This document shows, in pieces, positions 8,580 through 19,819 of a stretch of DNA of 44,422 nucleotides (position 1 is the first letter of the stretch; the number at the start of each line of letters is the position of its first letter). The DNA is taken from the NCBI RefSeq assembly GCF_024102715.1, contig NZ_JAGFJM010000144.1, positions 1 through 44,422 on the forward strand. The letters are read 5' to 3'. The notes under the pieces are model-generated. The model saw only the letters and a program-made list of their open reading frames with translations, ran no database searches and was not told where the DNA came from. The position numbers and the translations under genes are program-made. Source of the DNA: Nitrosomonas communis. GTDB lineage: Bacteria > Pseudomonadota > Gammaproteobacteria > Burkholderiales > Nitrosomonadaceae.

Positions 8580-9990
8580 CGATTACGGCCAATTTTTTTG
8601 TAGCCTGCAATACGCGGGCAGCTACTTTTCCTACCGAGCCTGCTCCCATGATCAAAATGACATCACCATCTTGCGCAACCCCATGGATAGCTGCCGGCAG
8701 TTCATCTACATGCTCGATATAAATCGGCTCCAATTTTCCCTGCACTCTGATGGCACGAGCGAGCGATTTACTATCTGCCGCCACGATCGGATCTTCTCCA
8801 GCCGCATAGACCTCGGTCAGCAGTAACAAATCAGCACTGGATAATACCCTGATAAAATCTTCGAACGCATCACGCGTGCGGCTATAGCGATGAGGTTGAA
8901 AGGCCAATACCAACCGGCGACCGGGAAATGCCCCGCGCGCTGCCGCCATGGTTGCAGCAATTTCTGCCGGATGATGACCATAGTCATCAATCAAGGTAAA
9001 ACTGCTTTGTCTGGATAATTTGATCTCGCCATAGCGTTGGAAACGTCGTTCCACTCCTCCAAACGTTGCCAGGGTGCGAATGATAGCAGCATCCGGCACA
9101 CCAAGTTCATTGCCAACTGCTATGGCTGCAAGAGCGTTCTGTACATTATGAACACCCGGCAGATTGAGCATGACATCAAACTGACGTGCCGCACCGTTTA
9201 CACCGATACGTGCACGAAAATGCATTCTGCCGCCATCATGACGAATATTGGTCGCACTGATTTGCGCGTTCTCTGACAGACCATAGGTTGTCACCGGTTT
9301 GGTAGTAATAGACATGACGTCACGTACATGTTTGTCATCCAGGCACAATACCGCCATGCCATAGAAAGGTAAGTGCTCGATAAATTCGACAAAAGTCTGC
9401 TTGAGTTTACCGAAGTCATGGCCATAGGTCGCCATATGATCCGCGTCGATATTAGTCACTACTGCCAGAATAGGCTTTAAATAAAGAAAGGAAGCATCAG
9501 ATTCATCTGCTTCTACCACGATATATTCCCCGCTGCCGAGTTTGGCATGGCTACCTGCCGCTTCAAGTTTGCCACCGATCACGAAAGTCGGATCAAGTCC
9601 TGCTTCTGCCAGAACACTTGCAATCAGACTGGTTGTTGTCGTTTTACCATGCGTACCGGCAACGGCTATACCTTGCCGTAAACGTAACAACTCTGCCAGC
9701 ATCATGGCGCGAGGCACTACTGGGATACGACGCTCGCGCGCTGCTGCAACCTCATGATTATCCGGTCCAATGGCGGTTGAAGCTACAACAACATCAGCAG
9801 ATGCCACATTCTCCTTGGCGTGACCAATATGTATGATTGCCCCCAGTTTCTGCAAACGCTCAGTGGTCAGATTACTAGCCAGATCCGAACCACTTACCCG
9901 ATACCCCTGATTAATCATGACTTCAGCGATCCCGCCCATGCCTGAGCCACCGATACCTACAAAATGCACATGCCTAACCTTGTGCTTCAT
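8572..9990 (-). CDS. murC: UDP-N-acetylmuramate--L-alanine ligase MurC
   Basis: An ATP-dependent Mur ligase that adds L-Ala to UDP-MurNAc in the cytoplasm. The 472-residue length is normal. The N-terminal Rossmann motif [13 protein letters not shown] is at residues 12-24, and the ATP-binding GTHGKTTTT at 112-120. The MurC-typical [10 protein letters not shown] stretch precedes the C-terminal domain. It overlaps murG by 4 bp upstream and murB by 8 bp downstream. Confidence 0.98.
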   Translation of the reverse strand: MKHKVRHVHFVGIGGSGMGGIAEVMINQGYRVSGSDLASNLTTERLQKLGAIIHIGHAKENVASADVVVASTAIGPDNHEVAAARERRIPVVPRAMMLAELLRLRQGIAVAGTHGKTTTTSLIASVLAEAGLDPTFVIGGKLEAAGSHAKLGSGEYIVVEADESDASFLYLKPILAVVTNIDADHMATYGHDFGKLKQTFVEFIEHLPFYGMAVLCLDDKHVRDVMSITTKPVTTYGLSENAQISATNIRHDGGRMHFRARIGVNGAARQFDVMLNLPGVHNVQNALAAIAVGNELGVPDAAIIRTLATFGGVERRFQRYGEIKLSRQSSFTLIDDYGHHPAEIAATMAAARGAFPGRRLVLAFQPHRYSRTRDAFEDFIRVLSSADLLLLTEVYAAGEDPIVAADSKSLARAIRVQGKLEPIYIEHVDELPAAIHGVAQDGDVILIMGAGSVGKVAARVLQATKKLAVIGG

Positions 9991-11069
9991 CTCTCACCCT
10001 CTCCTATTGCCAGACAGGCTTCAGCGGCCATTCTGGTTGCATCCGGTTTCGCCAGACTGCGAGCAAGCGTTGCTATTGTCAGTAATTTTTCACGCGTCAG
10101 TCCTCTGATCAGTCCTGCCAGATCTTCAGCATTCAATTTATCTTGAGGTAATAACAGCGCGGCATGGTGTTTGCTTAGAGATTGAGCATTGGCAGTTTGA
10201 TGATCATCTACTGCAAAAGGATAAGGCACAAGAATACTAGCGACGCCTGCTACCGCCAGTTCAGCTATAGTCAGCGCGCCAGCACGGCAGATAACCAGAT
10301 CACAATCGGCATAGCTCGCAGCCATCTCCTCGATAAAAGGTACCAGCTCGCCTTCTACACCAGATTCAGCGTAATTCCGCCGCAGTTGATCCAAATGCTT
10401 TTTTCCCGCCTGATGCGTAACCTGGGGACGCTCGTTTTCTGGAATCAGCTTCAAAGCCTTTGGCACAACCGTATTCAATATGTGCGCCCCCAAACTGCCA
10501 CCGATCACTAATAGCTTAAGTTTGCCACTACGGCCAGCAAAACGTTGCTCAGGTGACGGCAATCGTAAAATGTCACACCGCACTGGATTCCCCGTCACCT
10601 GCACCTTGCCGCTTTTGTCTTTTATGGCATCGGGGAAACCCAGTAAAATTTTGTCAGCAATTCTTGCGAGAATTCTGTTGGTAAGACCTGCAATCGCATT
10701 CTGTTCATGGATTACGAACGGCTTGTTGAACAATGCAGCCATGATACCGCCAGGAAACGCAGGATAACCACCCATTCCTACGACTACATCCGGTTGAGTG
10801 CGGATGATTATCCTGGCGCTTTGCCAGAAAGCCAACAACAATCGCGATGGCAATAAGAGCCAGTCAATCGCCTTTTTCCCGCGCAAGCCGGAAAACTCAA
10901 TGAGCTCGGTACGATAGCCATGCTGTGGCACCAATGCTGCCTCCATCCCATGATGCGTGCCAAGCCACACGACATTCCAATCTAGCGACTTCATATAATC
11001 AGCCACTGCTAATCCTGGAAAAATATGTCCGCCCGTTCCGCCCGCCATAATCATGATTGTCCTCGCCAC
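9987..11069 (-). CDS. murG: UDP-GlcNAc:lipid I N-acetylglucosaminyltransferase MurG
   Basis: A GT-B fold glycosyltransferase on the inner face of the membrane that converts lipid I to lipid II. The 360-residue product shows the G-loop [10 protein letters not shown] (10-19), [15 protein letters not shown], and the donor-site stretch [15 protein letters not shown] followed by [14 protein letters not shown], both diagnostic of MurG. It starts 31 bp after ftsW and overlaps murC by 4 bp. Confidence 0.98.
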   Translation of the reverse strand: MARTIMIMAGGTGGHIFPGLAVADYMKSLDWNVVWLGTHHGMEAALVPQHGYRTELIEFSGLRGKKAIDWLLLPSRLLLAFWQSARIIIRTQPDVVVGMGGYPAFPGGIMAALFNKPFVIHEQNAIAGLTNRILARIADKILLGFPDAIKDKSGKVQVTGNPVRCDILRLPSPEQRFAGRSGKLKLLVIGGSLGAHILNTVVPKALKLIPENERPQVTHQAGKKHLDQLRRNYAESGVEGELVPFIEEMAASYADCDLVICRAGALTIAELAVAGVASILVPYPFAVDDHQTANAQSLSKHHAALLLPQDKLNAEDLAGLIRGLTREKLLTIATLARSLAKPDATRMAAEACLAIGEGER

Positions 11070-11100
11070 CTTCAGCTCTCTAGCTTAATTGCCACAGTCA

Positions 11101-12261
11101 TCACACATTTAATCCTTTAATTTTTTGCCGATTCTCCCAATCCACCCGCAATAACACAGCCAGCGCAATACAGGTAACGACAATACTGCTGCCACCAAAA
11201 CTCATGAGCGGTAATGTCAATCCCTTGGTCGGCAACACTCCCATATTTACTCCCATATTGATAAAAGCCTGGAACCCTAGCCAAACACCAATGCCTTGCG
11301 CCACAAGCGCCGAGAAATAGTTTTCCAACGTGGCAGCGGTGCGGCCGATGACAAAAGCGCGCACGAGTATACAGGCAAACATCGCTATGACCGTCGCTAC
11401 TCCCATAAACCCCAGTTCTTCAGCAAGCACGGCAAACATAAAATCAGTATGTGCTTCCGGCAAATAGAACAATTTTTCGACACTCCCCCCCAGACCCACC
11501 CCCAGCCACTCACCTCGCCCGAACGCAATCAAGGCATGACTTAACTGATAACCCTTGCCATAAGGATCAGCCCACGGATCCAGGAAGCCATCAATACGAC
11601 TACTCCGATAACCCACCGTTATAATTAACAAGCTCAAACACGTCACAAGCAAGGCTGCCACTCCGGCAAACAACTTCAAACTCATGCCGCCCATGAACAT
11701 AATCGCAATTGCAATGCCCGTCACAACGACGAATGCACCGTAATCGGGTTCTCGCAGTAACAAAAATCCTACTACCGATACCAAAGCTAAGATAGGTAAA
11801 ACACCTTTACGCCAGTTATCCAGGTAAGCCAATTTACGAACCACATAATCCGAAACATAAATCACCATCAACAACTTCATCAGTTCAGATGGTTGAAAAT
11901 TGACTATTGCCAATGAAATCCAGCGCTGGCTGCCATTGATTTCACGGCCAATTCCTGGAATCAATACCAGACCTAACAATATGATTCCAACTAAAAACAG
12001 ATGAGGACAATATTCCCGCCATGCACGCATTGGAAACTGGAAAGTAAAAAAGCCGATCAATAGGCCTACAAGCAAATAAATGCCATGACGCATCAAATAG
12101 TAATATGAGCCACTTTCGCCATATTCTGATTCGGCGATTGCTATTGATGCAGAATAAACCATGACCAATCCCAGACTTAACAATACCAGTGCCGACCAGA
12201 TCAAATAGAAGTCGAAATCGGTAGTTATTTTTTGGCGATTAATAGCGGCTTGGTCAATCAT
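11101..12261 (-). CDS. ftsW: Lipid II polymerase / division protein FtsW
   Basis: A SEDS-family polytopic membrane protein that polymerises septal glycan together with FtsI. The 386-residue product has about ten hydrophobic segments. SEDS signatures are visible: [15 protein letters not shown], the periplasmic loop with [11 protein letters not shown] and [16 protein letters not shown], and the late [13 protein letters not shown] motif. Its position in the murD–ftsW–murG block and pairing with ftsI favour FtsW over RodA. It starts 3 bp after the murD stop. Confidence 0.97.
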   Translation of the reverse strand: MIDQAAINRQKITTDFDFYLIWSALVLLSLGLVMVYSASIAIAESEYGESGSYYYLMRHGIYLLVGLLIGFFTFQFPMRAWREYCPHLFLVGIILLGLVLIPGIGREINGSQRWISLAIVNFQPSELMKLLMVIYVSDYVVRKLAYLDNWRKGVLPILALVSVVGFLLLREPDYGAFVVVTGIAIAIMFMGGMSLKLFAGVAALLVTCLSLLIITVGYRSSRIDGFLDPWADPYGKGYQLSHALIAFGRGEWLGVGLGGSVEKLFYLPEAHTDFMFAVLAEELGFMGVATVIAMFACILVRAFVIGRTAATLENYFSALVAQGIGVWLGFQAFINMGVNMGVLPTKGLTLPLMSFGGSSIVVTCIALAVLLRVDWENRQKIKGLNV

Positions 12262-12264
12262 GAA

Positions 12265-13674
12265 TCAATGGCTCTCCTGATCAGCATAAATAAACTTCTT
12301 CCCTATCTCTTTGACAGCAGTAATAAAAACCTCTGCGCGATGAATGTAATTTCTAAACATATCCAGGCTGGCACAGGCTGGAGACAGCAATACTGCATCA
12401 CCGGGTTGTGCCAATAAAAAGCTTATCCGTACGGCCTCGTCCATTGTCGCAGCATAATGGATTGGAACCTGGCAATCGCCGATCGCCTCTGCAATCGCAT
12501 TGGCATCACGGCCAAGCAGTATCACCGCCTGCGCACAATCAGCCACAGGTTGTTTTAAAGGGGAAAAGTCTTGTCCTTTGCCATCTCCGCCTGCAATCAG
12601 CACAGCGTTTCTCTCCATCCCGTTCAATGCCGCAATCGCAGACCCTACATTGGTGCTTTTAGAGTCGTCATAAAAAGTCACATTATTAATAACAGCAATT
12701 TTCTGCATGCGGTGCGGCAGTCCCTTGAACTGACGTAATGCAGTTAACAAGGGTTCATATGGCAATACCACCGCCCGGCATAACGCCATCGCCGCCAGCG
12801 CATTGGCAACATTATGCATCCCTGGAATCATCATCTCGCTAGCTTTCAGTAAGTACTTCCCGCCCTGAACCAACCACAGATCCGCGCCGCTTTGCAATAT
12901 GCCAAAATCCATCTCAGAGACCGGCTCATCCAGACCAAAAGTCATCTGTTCTCTGTCTGGTAACGCCATGGCACATACCATTGCATCATCCCGATTCAGA
13001 ATCTGCACACTCTTGTTGTCACCAATGAACACTCTGGCTTTGGCCGCAGCATAGTCATGCATGCCGGCATAGCGATCGAAGTGGTCTTCGCTTAAATTGA
13101 GCACTGCTGCTGCATCAGCAGCAAGATTACAGGTTGTTTCCAATTGAAAACTGGAAAGCTCCAGCACCCAATACTGCGGCAGCTTGCCCAAATCCATGCG
13201 ACGCATCAGGGTGTCCAATACTGCCGGGCCAATATTACCCGCCACCTCAACATCGCAGCCTGCATTTCTAACCATCTCACCCACCATCGTCGTGACAGTA
13301 GTTTTTCCATTCGAACCGGTAATTGCCAAAATCTTGGACCTCGGTTGCTCAAGGTGATCGAGTGCTTGTGCAAAAAGCTCAATATCGCCTACCACTGGAA
13401 TTTCCCGTTTCATGGCTGCTTGCACCAGCGGTTCAGCTAAGGGAATACCCGGACTAATCGCAATGAGCTCAACATCATCAAAGATTTCTGCGCTAAAAGG
13501 CCCTCGGTATATTCTTGTAGCCGGAATCAGCTGTTCCAGCGCTTCACGGTGAGGAGGCGCCGTCCGGTTATCGGCGGCACGCACCTCTGCTCCCTGGCGA
13601 GTCAACCATTTCACCATAGATAGCCCTGTTTCGCCCATGCCAAGCACCAGCACTTTTTTATTACGCAAACTCAT
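12265..13674 (-). CDS. murD: UDP-MurNAc-L-Ala--D-glutamate ligase MurD
   Basis: A Mur ligase that adds D-Glu to UDP-MurNAc-L-Ala. The start is set at the ATG at 13674 ([17 protein letters not shown]), which overlaps the mraY stop as ATGA. A longer frame from 13758 would add 28 non-conserved residues inside mraY. The 469-residue protein has the Rossmann-like [12 protein letters not shown]-binding GSNGKTTVT (120-128), the LSEDHFDRY stretch, and the carbamylated-Lys/Mg region near FYDDSKSTN. It is followed 3 bp later by ftsW. Confidence 0.97.
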   Translation of the reverse strand: MSLRNKKVLVLGMGETGLSMVKWLTRQGAEVRAADNRTAPPHREALEQLIPATRIYRGPFSAEIFDDVELIAISPGIPLAEPLVQAAMKREIPVVGDIELFAQALDHLEQPRSKILAITGSNGKTTVTTMVGEMVRNAGCDVEVAGNIGPAVLDTLMRRMDLGKLPQYWVLELSSFQLETTCNLAADAAAVLNLSEDHFDRYAGMHDYAAAKARVFIGDNKSVQILNRDDAMVCAMALPDREQMTFGLDEPVSEMDFGILQSGADLWLVQGGKYLLKASEMMIPGMHNVANALAAMALCRAVVLPYEPLLTALRQFKGLPHRMQKIAVINNVTFYDDSKSTNVGSAIAALNGMERNAVLIAGGDGKGQDFSPLKQPVADCAQAVILLGRDANAIAEAIGDCQVPIHYAATMDEAVRISFLLAQPGDAVLLSPACASLDMFRNYIHRAEVFITAVKEIGKKFIYADQESH

Positions 13675-14756
13675 CGCAGCTTCAAAGTTGATAATCCCAC
13701 TAACACTAAAATGATCGTCAGAATCCAGAACCTGACGACCACCTGATTCTCTTGCCATCCTTTCAGCTCAAAATGATGATGAAGCGGCGCCATACGGAAG
13801 ATACGCTTACCGAATAGCTTAAATGAAGCTACCTGCAGCATCACTGACAAAGCCTCCATCACAAATACCCCTCCCATAATGACCAGCACGATCTCCTGGC
13901 GAACAATCACCGTGACCACGCCTAATGCTGCTCCAAGTGCAAGTGCACCGACATCACCCATAAATACTTCTGCGGGATAAGTGTTAAACCACAGAAATGC
14001 CAGGCCAGCACCCGCAAGCGCACCACAAAAAACAGCCAGCTCACCTGCATTGGGGATATAAGGGATACCCAGATATTTCGCAAAGACAACATGACCGGCT
14101 ACATAGGCAAAAATCGCCAGTGCACCACTAATCATCACCGTTGGCATAATGGCAAGACCATCTAGTCCATCAGTTAAATTCACGGCATTGCTCGTTCCCA
14201 CGATGACGAGATAGGTCAGCAGCAGAAAGCCAGATACGCTCAATGGAATCGCTACTTCCTTAAAAAACGGCACAATCATATTGGTTTGCTCCGGGAGCTC
14301 GGCAATCGAAACGAGATACCATGCCACACAGCAGGCAATGACTGATTGCCAAAAAAGCTTGGCCGATGCAGACAGGCCCTTGGAATTACGATGCACTACT
14401 TTGCGATAATCATCTATCCAGCCAATAACGCCAAATCCCAGGGTAGTCAATAAAACGGTCCAAATATAATGATTAGCGAGGTCTGCCCATAACAGTGTGG
14501 TAACTATGATGGAGACGAGTATCAGCGCCCCGCCCATCGTTGGCGTCCCTGCCTTAACCAGATGTGTTTGCGGGCCATCATTGCGTACGGATTGACCAAT
14601 TTTGTATGCCGTTAACTTACGTATCATCGCCGGGCCGACGATAAATGAAATCACCAAAGCAGTAAGTGCAGCCAGCATCGTGCGTAACGTAATGTAGCTA
14701 AAAACGTTAAATGCACGTATATCCTGTGCAATCCATTGAGTGATTACTAATAACAT
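13671..14756 (-). CDS. mraY: Phospho-MurNAc-pentapeptide translocase MraY
   Basis: A polytopic inner-membrane transferase that moves phospho-MurNAc-pentapeptide onto undecaprenyl phosphate to make lipid I. The 361-residue product with about ten TM segments fits the family. Active-site motifs are visible: VRNDGPQTH followed by KAGTPTMGG, the Asp-rich [21 protein letters not shown], and the HHH motif in [12 protein letters not shown]. An 83-bp gap separates it from murF, the widest in the mur part of the cluster; the downstream murD start overlaps by 4 bp. Confidence 0.98.
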   Translation of the reverse strand: MLLVITQWIAQDIRAFNVFSYITLRTMLAALTALVISFIVGPAMIRKLTAYKIGQSVRNDGPQTHLVKAGTPTMGGALILVSIIVTTLLWADLANHYIWTVLLTTLGFGVIGWIDDYRKVVHRNSKGLSASAKLFWQSVIACCVAWYLVSIAELPEQTNMIVPFFKEVAIPLSVSGFLLLTYLVIVGTSNAVNLTDGLDGLAIMPTVMISGALAIFAYVAGHVVFAKYLGIPYIPNAGELAVFCGALAGAGLAFLWFNTYPAEVFMGDVGALALGAALGVVTVIVRQEIVLVIMGGVFVMEALSVMLQVASFKLFGKRIFRMAPLHHHFELKGWQENQVVVRFWILTIILVLVGLSTLKLR

Positions 14757-14839
14757 TTTTATCCTTAGAACAATACAGGTTGCTGATATAACATTAACTA
14801 CCTACTGCTATTCATTTCCCGCCAGCAATCCATAGCGCT

Positions 14840-16222
14840 TCAAACCTCTAGCTGTTTGATCACCCGTTCCATCTGCATGAAACGCGAACCTTTTACCAGC
14901 ATGGTGACATTGGCATCCAATAACTTCTCTGCTTCTACCAGTAAGGCATCCATACTTGTAAAGTGGCGGGCGCCACTGCCAAAACCTGCTGCGGTATGCT
15001 TGCTGAGATTACCCAACGTGAGCAGTTGTTCTACTCCGGCATGACTGGCCTCCACGCCAATCTGGTAATGAAAATCTGCCGCACCCGGCCCCAATTCCCC
15101 CATATCGCCAAGCACCAGCACTTTTTTTCCAGGTGCATGTGCCAACACTGCCAGTGCCGCCCGCATTGAATCAGGGTTGGCATTATAAGTATCATCAATT
15201 AAACTCGCTTGGTGCAAACCAGCTTTTTTTTGCATGCGTCCCGGTACGCCAGCGAATGCTTGCAATCCCGCTGCGATTGTCCGTTTATCTATACCGGCTG
15301 CAACTGCCGCTGCTGCAGCCGCCAGGGCATTGCGGATATTATGCTGGCCGGGTATTTGTAATCGCATCTCTTCGCTCCCTGCGGGAAGTTTTAGTGTCCA
15401 TTCATCTGCAGAAGCATCAGTTCGGCAATATGCTGTTACTTGGGCTGAGCCACTCAATCCGAACTCGATAATACGTCTGTTTCCAGCAAGTTCTCGCCAT
15501 AATGCAGCATATTCATCATCTGCATTGATAATGGCCACACCGGTGTTACTTAAGCTCTCAAAGATTTCACCTTTGGCGCGCGCGACCGCCTCCACTGAGC
15601 CTAGTCCTTCAATATGGGCTGCGCCAGCATTAGTAATGACCGCAATAGTTGGTTTAGCGAGTCGGGTCAAATAAGCGATCTCACTCGTGTGATTCATCCC
15701 CATTTCGATCACGGCATAAGCATGCTGCTCACGCAGTCTTAACAGCATTTGCGGCACGCCGATATCATTGTTAAGATTGCCCGCAGTTGCCAGCACACTG
15801 TCTGCAGCAGAATTGCTTTGTTCCGTATTCGCCTTAACAGCCTCACGAAAAATGGCGGCAATCATTTCCTTGACGGTCGTTTTACCATTGCTTCCAGTGA
15901 CTGCAACAAGGGGTAGTGAGAAACGCGTGCGCCAGTAAGCAGATAATTGACCCAGGCCTAACCGCGTATCACAGACTTGAATGCAGCCTAGCCCCGCTAG
16001 AGAGCTTCCAATACCTGCTTGTTTCTCAACCAAGGCAGCAACTGCTCCCTTAGCTCTCGCGCTGGCAATAAACTGATGACCATCGTAATGAGCGCCGGAT
16101 AATGCTACAAACAGATCACCTGGCTGAATCGTTCGGCTATCGGTACTTACACCCGTGAATAAGGCATTCTCACCCCACCACTCTGCGTGCAACGCATGAG
16201 CCGCTTCTTGTACAGTCATCAT
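14840..16222 (-). CDS. murF: UDP-MurNAc-tripeptide--D-Ala-D-Ala ligase MurF
   Basis: A Mur ligase that completes UDP-MurNAc-pentapeptide using the dipeptide made by Ddl. The 460-residue protein shows the ATP-binding GSNGKTTVK (110-118), VIEMGMNHTSEI (typical of MurF) and DDTYNANPDSMRAAL. The start ATG at 16222 overlaps the murE stop. The final residues RFMQMERVIKQL are the usual MurF ending. Confidence 0.97.
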   Translation of the reverse strand: MMTVQEAAHALHAEWWGENALFTGVSTDSRTIQPGDLFVALSGAHYDGHQFIASARAKGAVAALVEKQAGIGSSLAGLGCIQVCDTRLGLGQLSAYWRTRFSLPLVAVTGSNGKTTVKEMIAAIFREAVKANTEQSNSAADSVLATAGNLNNDIGVPQMLLRLREQHAYAVIEMGMNHTSEIAYLTRLAKPTIAVITNAGAAHIEGLGSVEAVARAKGEIFESLSNTGVAIINADDEYAALWRELAGNRRIIEFGLSGSAQVTAYCRTDASADEWTLKLPAGSEEMRLQIPGQHNIRNALAAAAAAVAAGIDKRTIAAGLQAFAGVPGRMQKKAGLHQASLIDDTYNANPDSMRAALAVLAHAPGKKVLVLGDMGELGPGAADFHYQIGVEASHAGVEQLLTLGNLSKHTAAGFGSGARHFTSMDALLVEAEKLLDANVTMLVKGSRFMQMERVIKQLEV

Positions 16223-17781
16223 CGCTGCGCCCGCAATTTCAGGTTAGCCAGGTCATGGAGCACTTGTTGCGCAATTTCACGGTCATCAAACGGAACTTTG
16301 TGCCCGCTGATTTCCTGATACGCTTCAGATCCTTTACCGGCAATCAATACCACATCACCTTTACGCGCATTGTGTATCGCCTGATAAATCGCAGATGCAC
16401 GATCTTCTTCAATTGAATAATTACGGCGGGATATACCTGTGACTATCTCATCAATAATAGCGCGCGGTCCTTCACTCCGCGGATTATCACTGGTAATAAT
16501 GACTTCATCGGCAAGTCTGGTGGTGATTTCACCAGCTAAGCAGCGTTTTCCCCGATCCCGATCGCCACCGCAGCCAAATACACAAATCAATCTTGGATTT
16601 CTTAGACTTAATTTATTTCTTACCTGGCTGCTACAAATTGTTTCTCGTAACCCTGTCAATACCTTCTCCAGCGCATCCGGGGTATGGGCATAATCAACGA
16701 TTACAGCGGGTTGATCTCCTCCGCCAAACTTCTCCATTCTGCCCGCAATCGGTTTAACCTGCGACAATGCCGCAACCGCCTCGTGAAAATCGACTTCATT
16801 TGCAAGTAATGTAGCAAGCACAGCAAGCAAATTGGAGGCATTAAATTTGCTCATGACGCTAACTTTCAACTCCCCTCGCCGCCCCTCAAACTCAACATCG
16901 AACTCCAGACCGTCGATATTTGCTTTTAGGTTTCTTCCCCGCAACATTCTCAAGGCTTGTGGCCATCTCCCCATATTTTCCGGCTGGTTAAATCCATAAC
17001 CGATAACTTGCATATTTTTGTGCACAAGCTGACGAGACAATTCTATTCCGAGCACATCATCCAGATTTAGTACGGCGCACTTAAGCGTAGGCCAGAAAAA
17101 TAATTTTGCTTTGGCAGCAGCATAAGCATCCATGCTTCCATGATAATCAAGATGGTCGCGTGACAAATTAGTCAGCACTGCCACAGCAAATTCAGCGCCG
17201 TTAACCCTTCCCTGCACCAGACCATGAGAGGAAACTTCCATCACCACACTCTCTGCACCGTCTTGTAACATCTTTGCAAATTCTGCTTGAAGCGATACCG
17301 CATCTGGCGTGGTATTTCTCGACTGTTTCAGCGTTTCTAGAAATCCATTTCCAAGCGTGCCGATCACCGCTGTTTTTTTCCCCAAAACGGCCATAGTCTG
17401 GGCATACCAGTGACTACATGAAGTTTTACCATTAGTGCCAGTAATGCCTACCAGTGATATTTCACGCGAAGGATAGCCATAAACATGACTGGCAATGACG
17501 CCAGCTTTAGTTTTTAATCCTGCCACTGCACAATTGGGTATTTTCCATAAGGGATCCCAGGAGAATTGATGCTTCTCCCAGATCACAGCGTTAACCCCTA
17601 CTGCAATAGCCTGAGGAATATCCTTGCGGGCATCATATTTTTCGCCAGCAAGAGCAAGAAATGTATCACCCGCTCTCAATTTGCGACTATCTGCAACTAA
17701 GTGCCTGGCTGGCACCCCCAGTTGATCGAGAAGCCGTGTTACAAAACCTTCATCCGATTTCCGCATTAATGCTGGCGTCAT
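16219..17781 (-). CDS. murE: UDP-MurNAc-tripeptide synthetase MurE (meso-DAP type)
   Basis: A Mur ligase that adds the third residue of the stem peptide. The DNPR motif at residues 432-435 is the known signature of meso-diaminopimelate-specific MurE enzymes, so the wall is expected to be the Gram-negative A1gamma type. The ATP loop GTNGKTS is at 115-121, and VVDYAHTPDALEKVL and FGCGGDRDRGKR are present. The 520-residue length is slightly above E. coli MurE. It overlaps ftsI and murF by 4 bp each. Confidence 0.97.
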   Translation of the reverse strand: MTPALMRKSDEGFVTRLLDQLGVPARHLVADSRKLRAGDTFLALAGEKYDARKDIPQAIAVGVNAVIWEKHQFSWDPLWKIPNCAVAGLKTKAGVIASHVYGYPSREISLVGITGTNGKTSCSHWYAQTMAVLGKKTAVIGTLGNGFLETLKQSRNTTPDAVSLQAEFAKMLQDGAESVVMEVSSHGLVQGRVNGAEFAVAVLTNLSRDHLDYHGSMDAYAAAKAKLFFWPTLKCAVLNLDDVLGIELSRQLVHKNMQVIGYGFNQPENMGRWPQALRMLRGRNLKANIDGLEFDVEFEGRRGELKVSVMSKFNASNLLAVLATLLANEVDFHEAVAALSQVKPIAGRMEKFGGGDQPAVIVDYAHTPDALEKVLTGLRETICSSQVRNKLSLRNPRLICVFGCGGDRDRGKRCLAGEITTRLADEVIITSDNPRSEGPRAIIDEIVTGISRRNYSIEEDRASAIYQAIHNARKGDVVLIAGKGSEAYQEISGHKVPFDDREIAQQVLHDLANLKLRAQR

Positions 17782-19505
17782 CCTTTGCTCCCCAGCATAA
17801 CTGGTGCAGGAGAAGTCACAATATTGTTAAGTGCGTCATGGGGAACATTTAACTGCCGCAAGGCGCCCGACATCACTTGGCTAAATAGAGGAGCCGCCAC
17901 GGCACCACCAAAATATTGCCCCGCCGAAGGCTCATCAACCATTACTGCCACTACTAGGCGCGGATTGGAAACCGGTGCGTAACCAACAAACGTGGAGATA
18001 TAGCGATTTTTTGCGTAGCCTTTCATGCCTTCCAATAACTTATGTGCCGTTCCCGTTTTGCCAGCAACCCGATATCCGTTCACTCTGGCCTGCAAACCGG
18101 TACCGCCCGGCTGCACTACTGATTCCAGCATTCTGCTCATGGCCAGTGCTGTTTCACGTGAGATCACTTGCTGACCGGCAGGCGGAACATCCCGTTTCAG
18201 TAGCGATACAGACTTGAGCCGTCCTTCAGCAGCAAAAATAGTATAGGCGCGTGCCAATTGCATCAAATTGACTGATATTCCATGGCCATAAGACATAGTG
18301 GCTTGCTCGATTGGCCGCCATTTATGATAAGGACGCAAGCGGCCATTGACTTCTCCTGGAAAATCAGATCCTGTCGGCATACCAAAGCCAGAGCGGCTCA
18401 GCATTTCCCACAATGTTTTTGGAGGCAATAACAATGCAATTTTTGCTGCACCCACATTACTCGACTCCTGGATAACTTGTGATACGGAAAGGGTTCCCTT
18501 ATTGCGAACATCGCGTATCGTAGCATTTCCTATCTTGAGTGCACCCGGCGATGTTTGAAACAACGTATCAGGATTTATCTTGCCAATTTCCATTGCAACA
18601 GCAACAGCAAACGGTTTCAGGGTCGAACCTGGTTCAAAGACATCAACCAATGCCCGGTTACGTGTTTTTCCAGCCCGTATACTTGACCGCTGGTTAGGAT
18701 TGTATGTTGGATAATTGGCCAATCCCAGCACCTCCCCCGTCTGCACATCCAGCACAATGACGCTGCCTGCCTTGGCCTGATTCGCTTTTACTGCTCGTTT
18801 TAATTCCCGATGGGCAAGATATTGTATTTTACTATCAATCGATAACGCCAAATTTTGGCCTGGCCTGGGTGAGCGAATTTTCTCGACACTCTCGATGACG
18901 CGTCCGATACGATCTTTGATCACACGACGGCTACCGTGCTCGCCGGTAAGAACATCTTCCCATCCCAGCTCCATGCCCTCCTGCCCCTTGCCGTCTATGT
19001 TAGTAAACCCAAGAATATGGGCGGCCACCTCACCTGTTGGGTAATAGCGATAAAATTCCCGCTTAAGATACACACCGGCTATGTTCAAGTTGGCTACGCC
19101 AGCAGCCATTTCCGGAGGTAGTTGTCTCCTTAAATGGACGAATCTCTTCTCCTGATCAGAAAGTCGCTTACGAATATCGGCCACATCCATTTCGAGCAAA
19201 TGCGCTAACGCCTGCAATTGCTCCGGCGTAGCATTCACTTTCTGCGGATCAGCCCAAACAGATTTCACTGGCGCACTGATTGCCAGTACTTCGCCATGTC
19301 GGTCTGTTATTTTCCCACGCTGCGCATTCAACTCAACGATGCGGCTATAGCGCGATTGCCCTTGTTGTTGTAAAAAATCTTTATTCAGTCCCTGCAAATA
19401 AATAGCACGTCCCGCCAAAGCAACCAAACCCAGCAGTAATAGCATTATCAGCAGACGTGAACGCCATATAGGTAAAGCTGAAGACGATGCAGAGTCGCGT
19501 TTCAT
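17778..19505 (-). CDS. ftsI: Septal transpeptidase FtsI (PBP3)
   Basis: A class B penicillin-binding protein that cross-links septal peptidoglycan in partnership with FtsW. The 575-residue product has a cytoplasmic N-terminus, one TM segment (about 18-36), a pedestal domain beginning with RGKITDRHG, and the transpeptidase domain. All three active-site motifs are intact: STLK at 294-297 (Ser294 nucleophile), SSN at 348-350 and KTGT at 483-486. It follows ftsL by 2 bp and overlaps murE by 4 bp. Confidence 0.98.
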   Translation of the reverse strand: MKRDSASSSALPIWRSRLLIMLLLLGLVALAGRAIYLQGLNKDFLQQQGQSRYSRIVELNAQRGKITDRHGEVLAISAPVKSVWADPQKVNATPEQLQALAHLLEMDVADIRKRLSDQEKRFVHLRRQLPPEMAAGVANLNIAGVYLKREFYRYYPTGEVAAHILGFTNIDGKGQEGMELGWEDVLTGEHGSRRVIKDRIGRVIESVEKIRSPRPGQNLALSIDSKIQYLAHRELKRAVKANQAKAGSVIVLDVQTGEVLGLANYPTYNPNQRSSIRAGKTRNRALVDVFEPGSTLKPFAVAVAMEIGKINPDTLFQTSPGALKIGNATIRDVRNKGTLSVSQVIQESSNVGAAKIALLLPPKTLWEMLSRSGFGMPTGSDFPGEVNGRLRPYHKWRPIEQATMSYGHGISVNLMQLARAYTIFAAEGRLKSVSLLKRDVPPAGQQVISRETALAMSRMLESVVQPGGTGLQARVNGYRVAGKTGTAHKLLEGMKGYAKNRYISTFVGYAPVSNPRLVVAVMVDEPSAGQYFGGAVAAPLFSQVMSGALRQLNVPHDALNNIVTSPAPVMLGSKG

Positions 19506-19507
19506 GA

Positions 19508-19819
19508 TCAGCGAAACTCCTTAGAATACGCCAGATCTGTGACATGATCAGGCAAAATGACCTGAATGCTTTGGGGTGTTGGCACAATCATGTCAAGCTG
19601 CCCTCTGGCAATTTTCTCCACATGCCCATGCATCGCCCACGTTCTCTGCTCAAGCAGTAACTGATTCCACTCTATGGCCAACTGATCGGCCAATTCCAGC
19701 TCTTTTTCCAATGAGATAAAAAGTTTACGCGCCTCGTGCTGCGAAGTCACGATGCCTAAGCCACAAACAACAAGAATCATAGTCAGAAAAATATTCAGTT
19801 TAATCATACAATTACTCAT
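19508..19819 (-). CDS. ftsL: Cell division protein FtsL
   Basis: A small bitopic protein of the FtsQLB divisome subcomplex. The 103 residues contain one N-terminal TM segment (about 8-25) and then a helical, Glu/Leu-rich stretch ([18 protein letters not shown]) that should form the periplasmic coiled coil. It is recognised mainly by size, topology and its invariable place between rsmH and ftsI. The ATG at 19819 overlaps rsmH by 8 bp; an in-frame ATG at 19807 (MIKLNIF) is an alternative start. Confidence 0.9.
   Translation of the reverse strand: MSNCMIKLNIFLTMILVVCGLGIVTSQHEARKLFISLEKELELADQLAIEWNQLLLEQRTWAMHGHVEKIARGQLDMIVPTPQSIQVILPDHVTDLAYSKEFR

Noticed and set aside
13675-13758. Longer murD with 28 extra N-terminal residues
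   Set aside because: The extension lies inside mraY and is not conserved; the ATG at 13674 forms a typical ATGA overlap.
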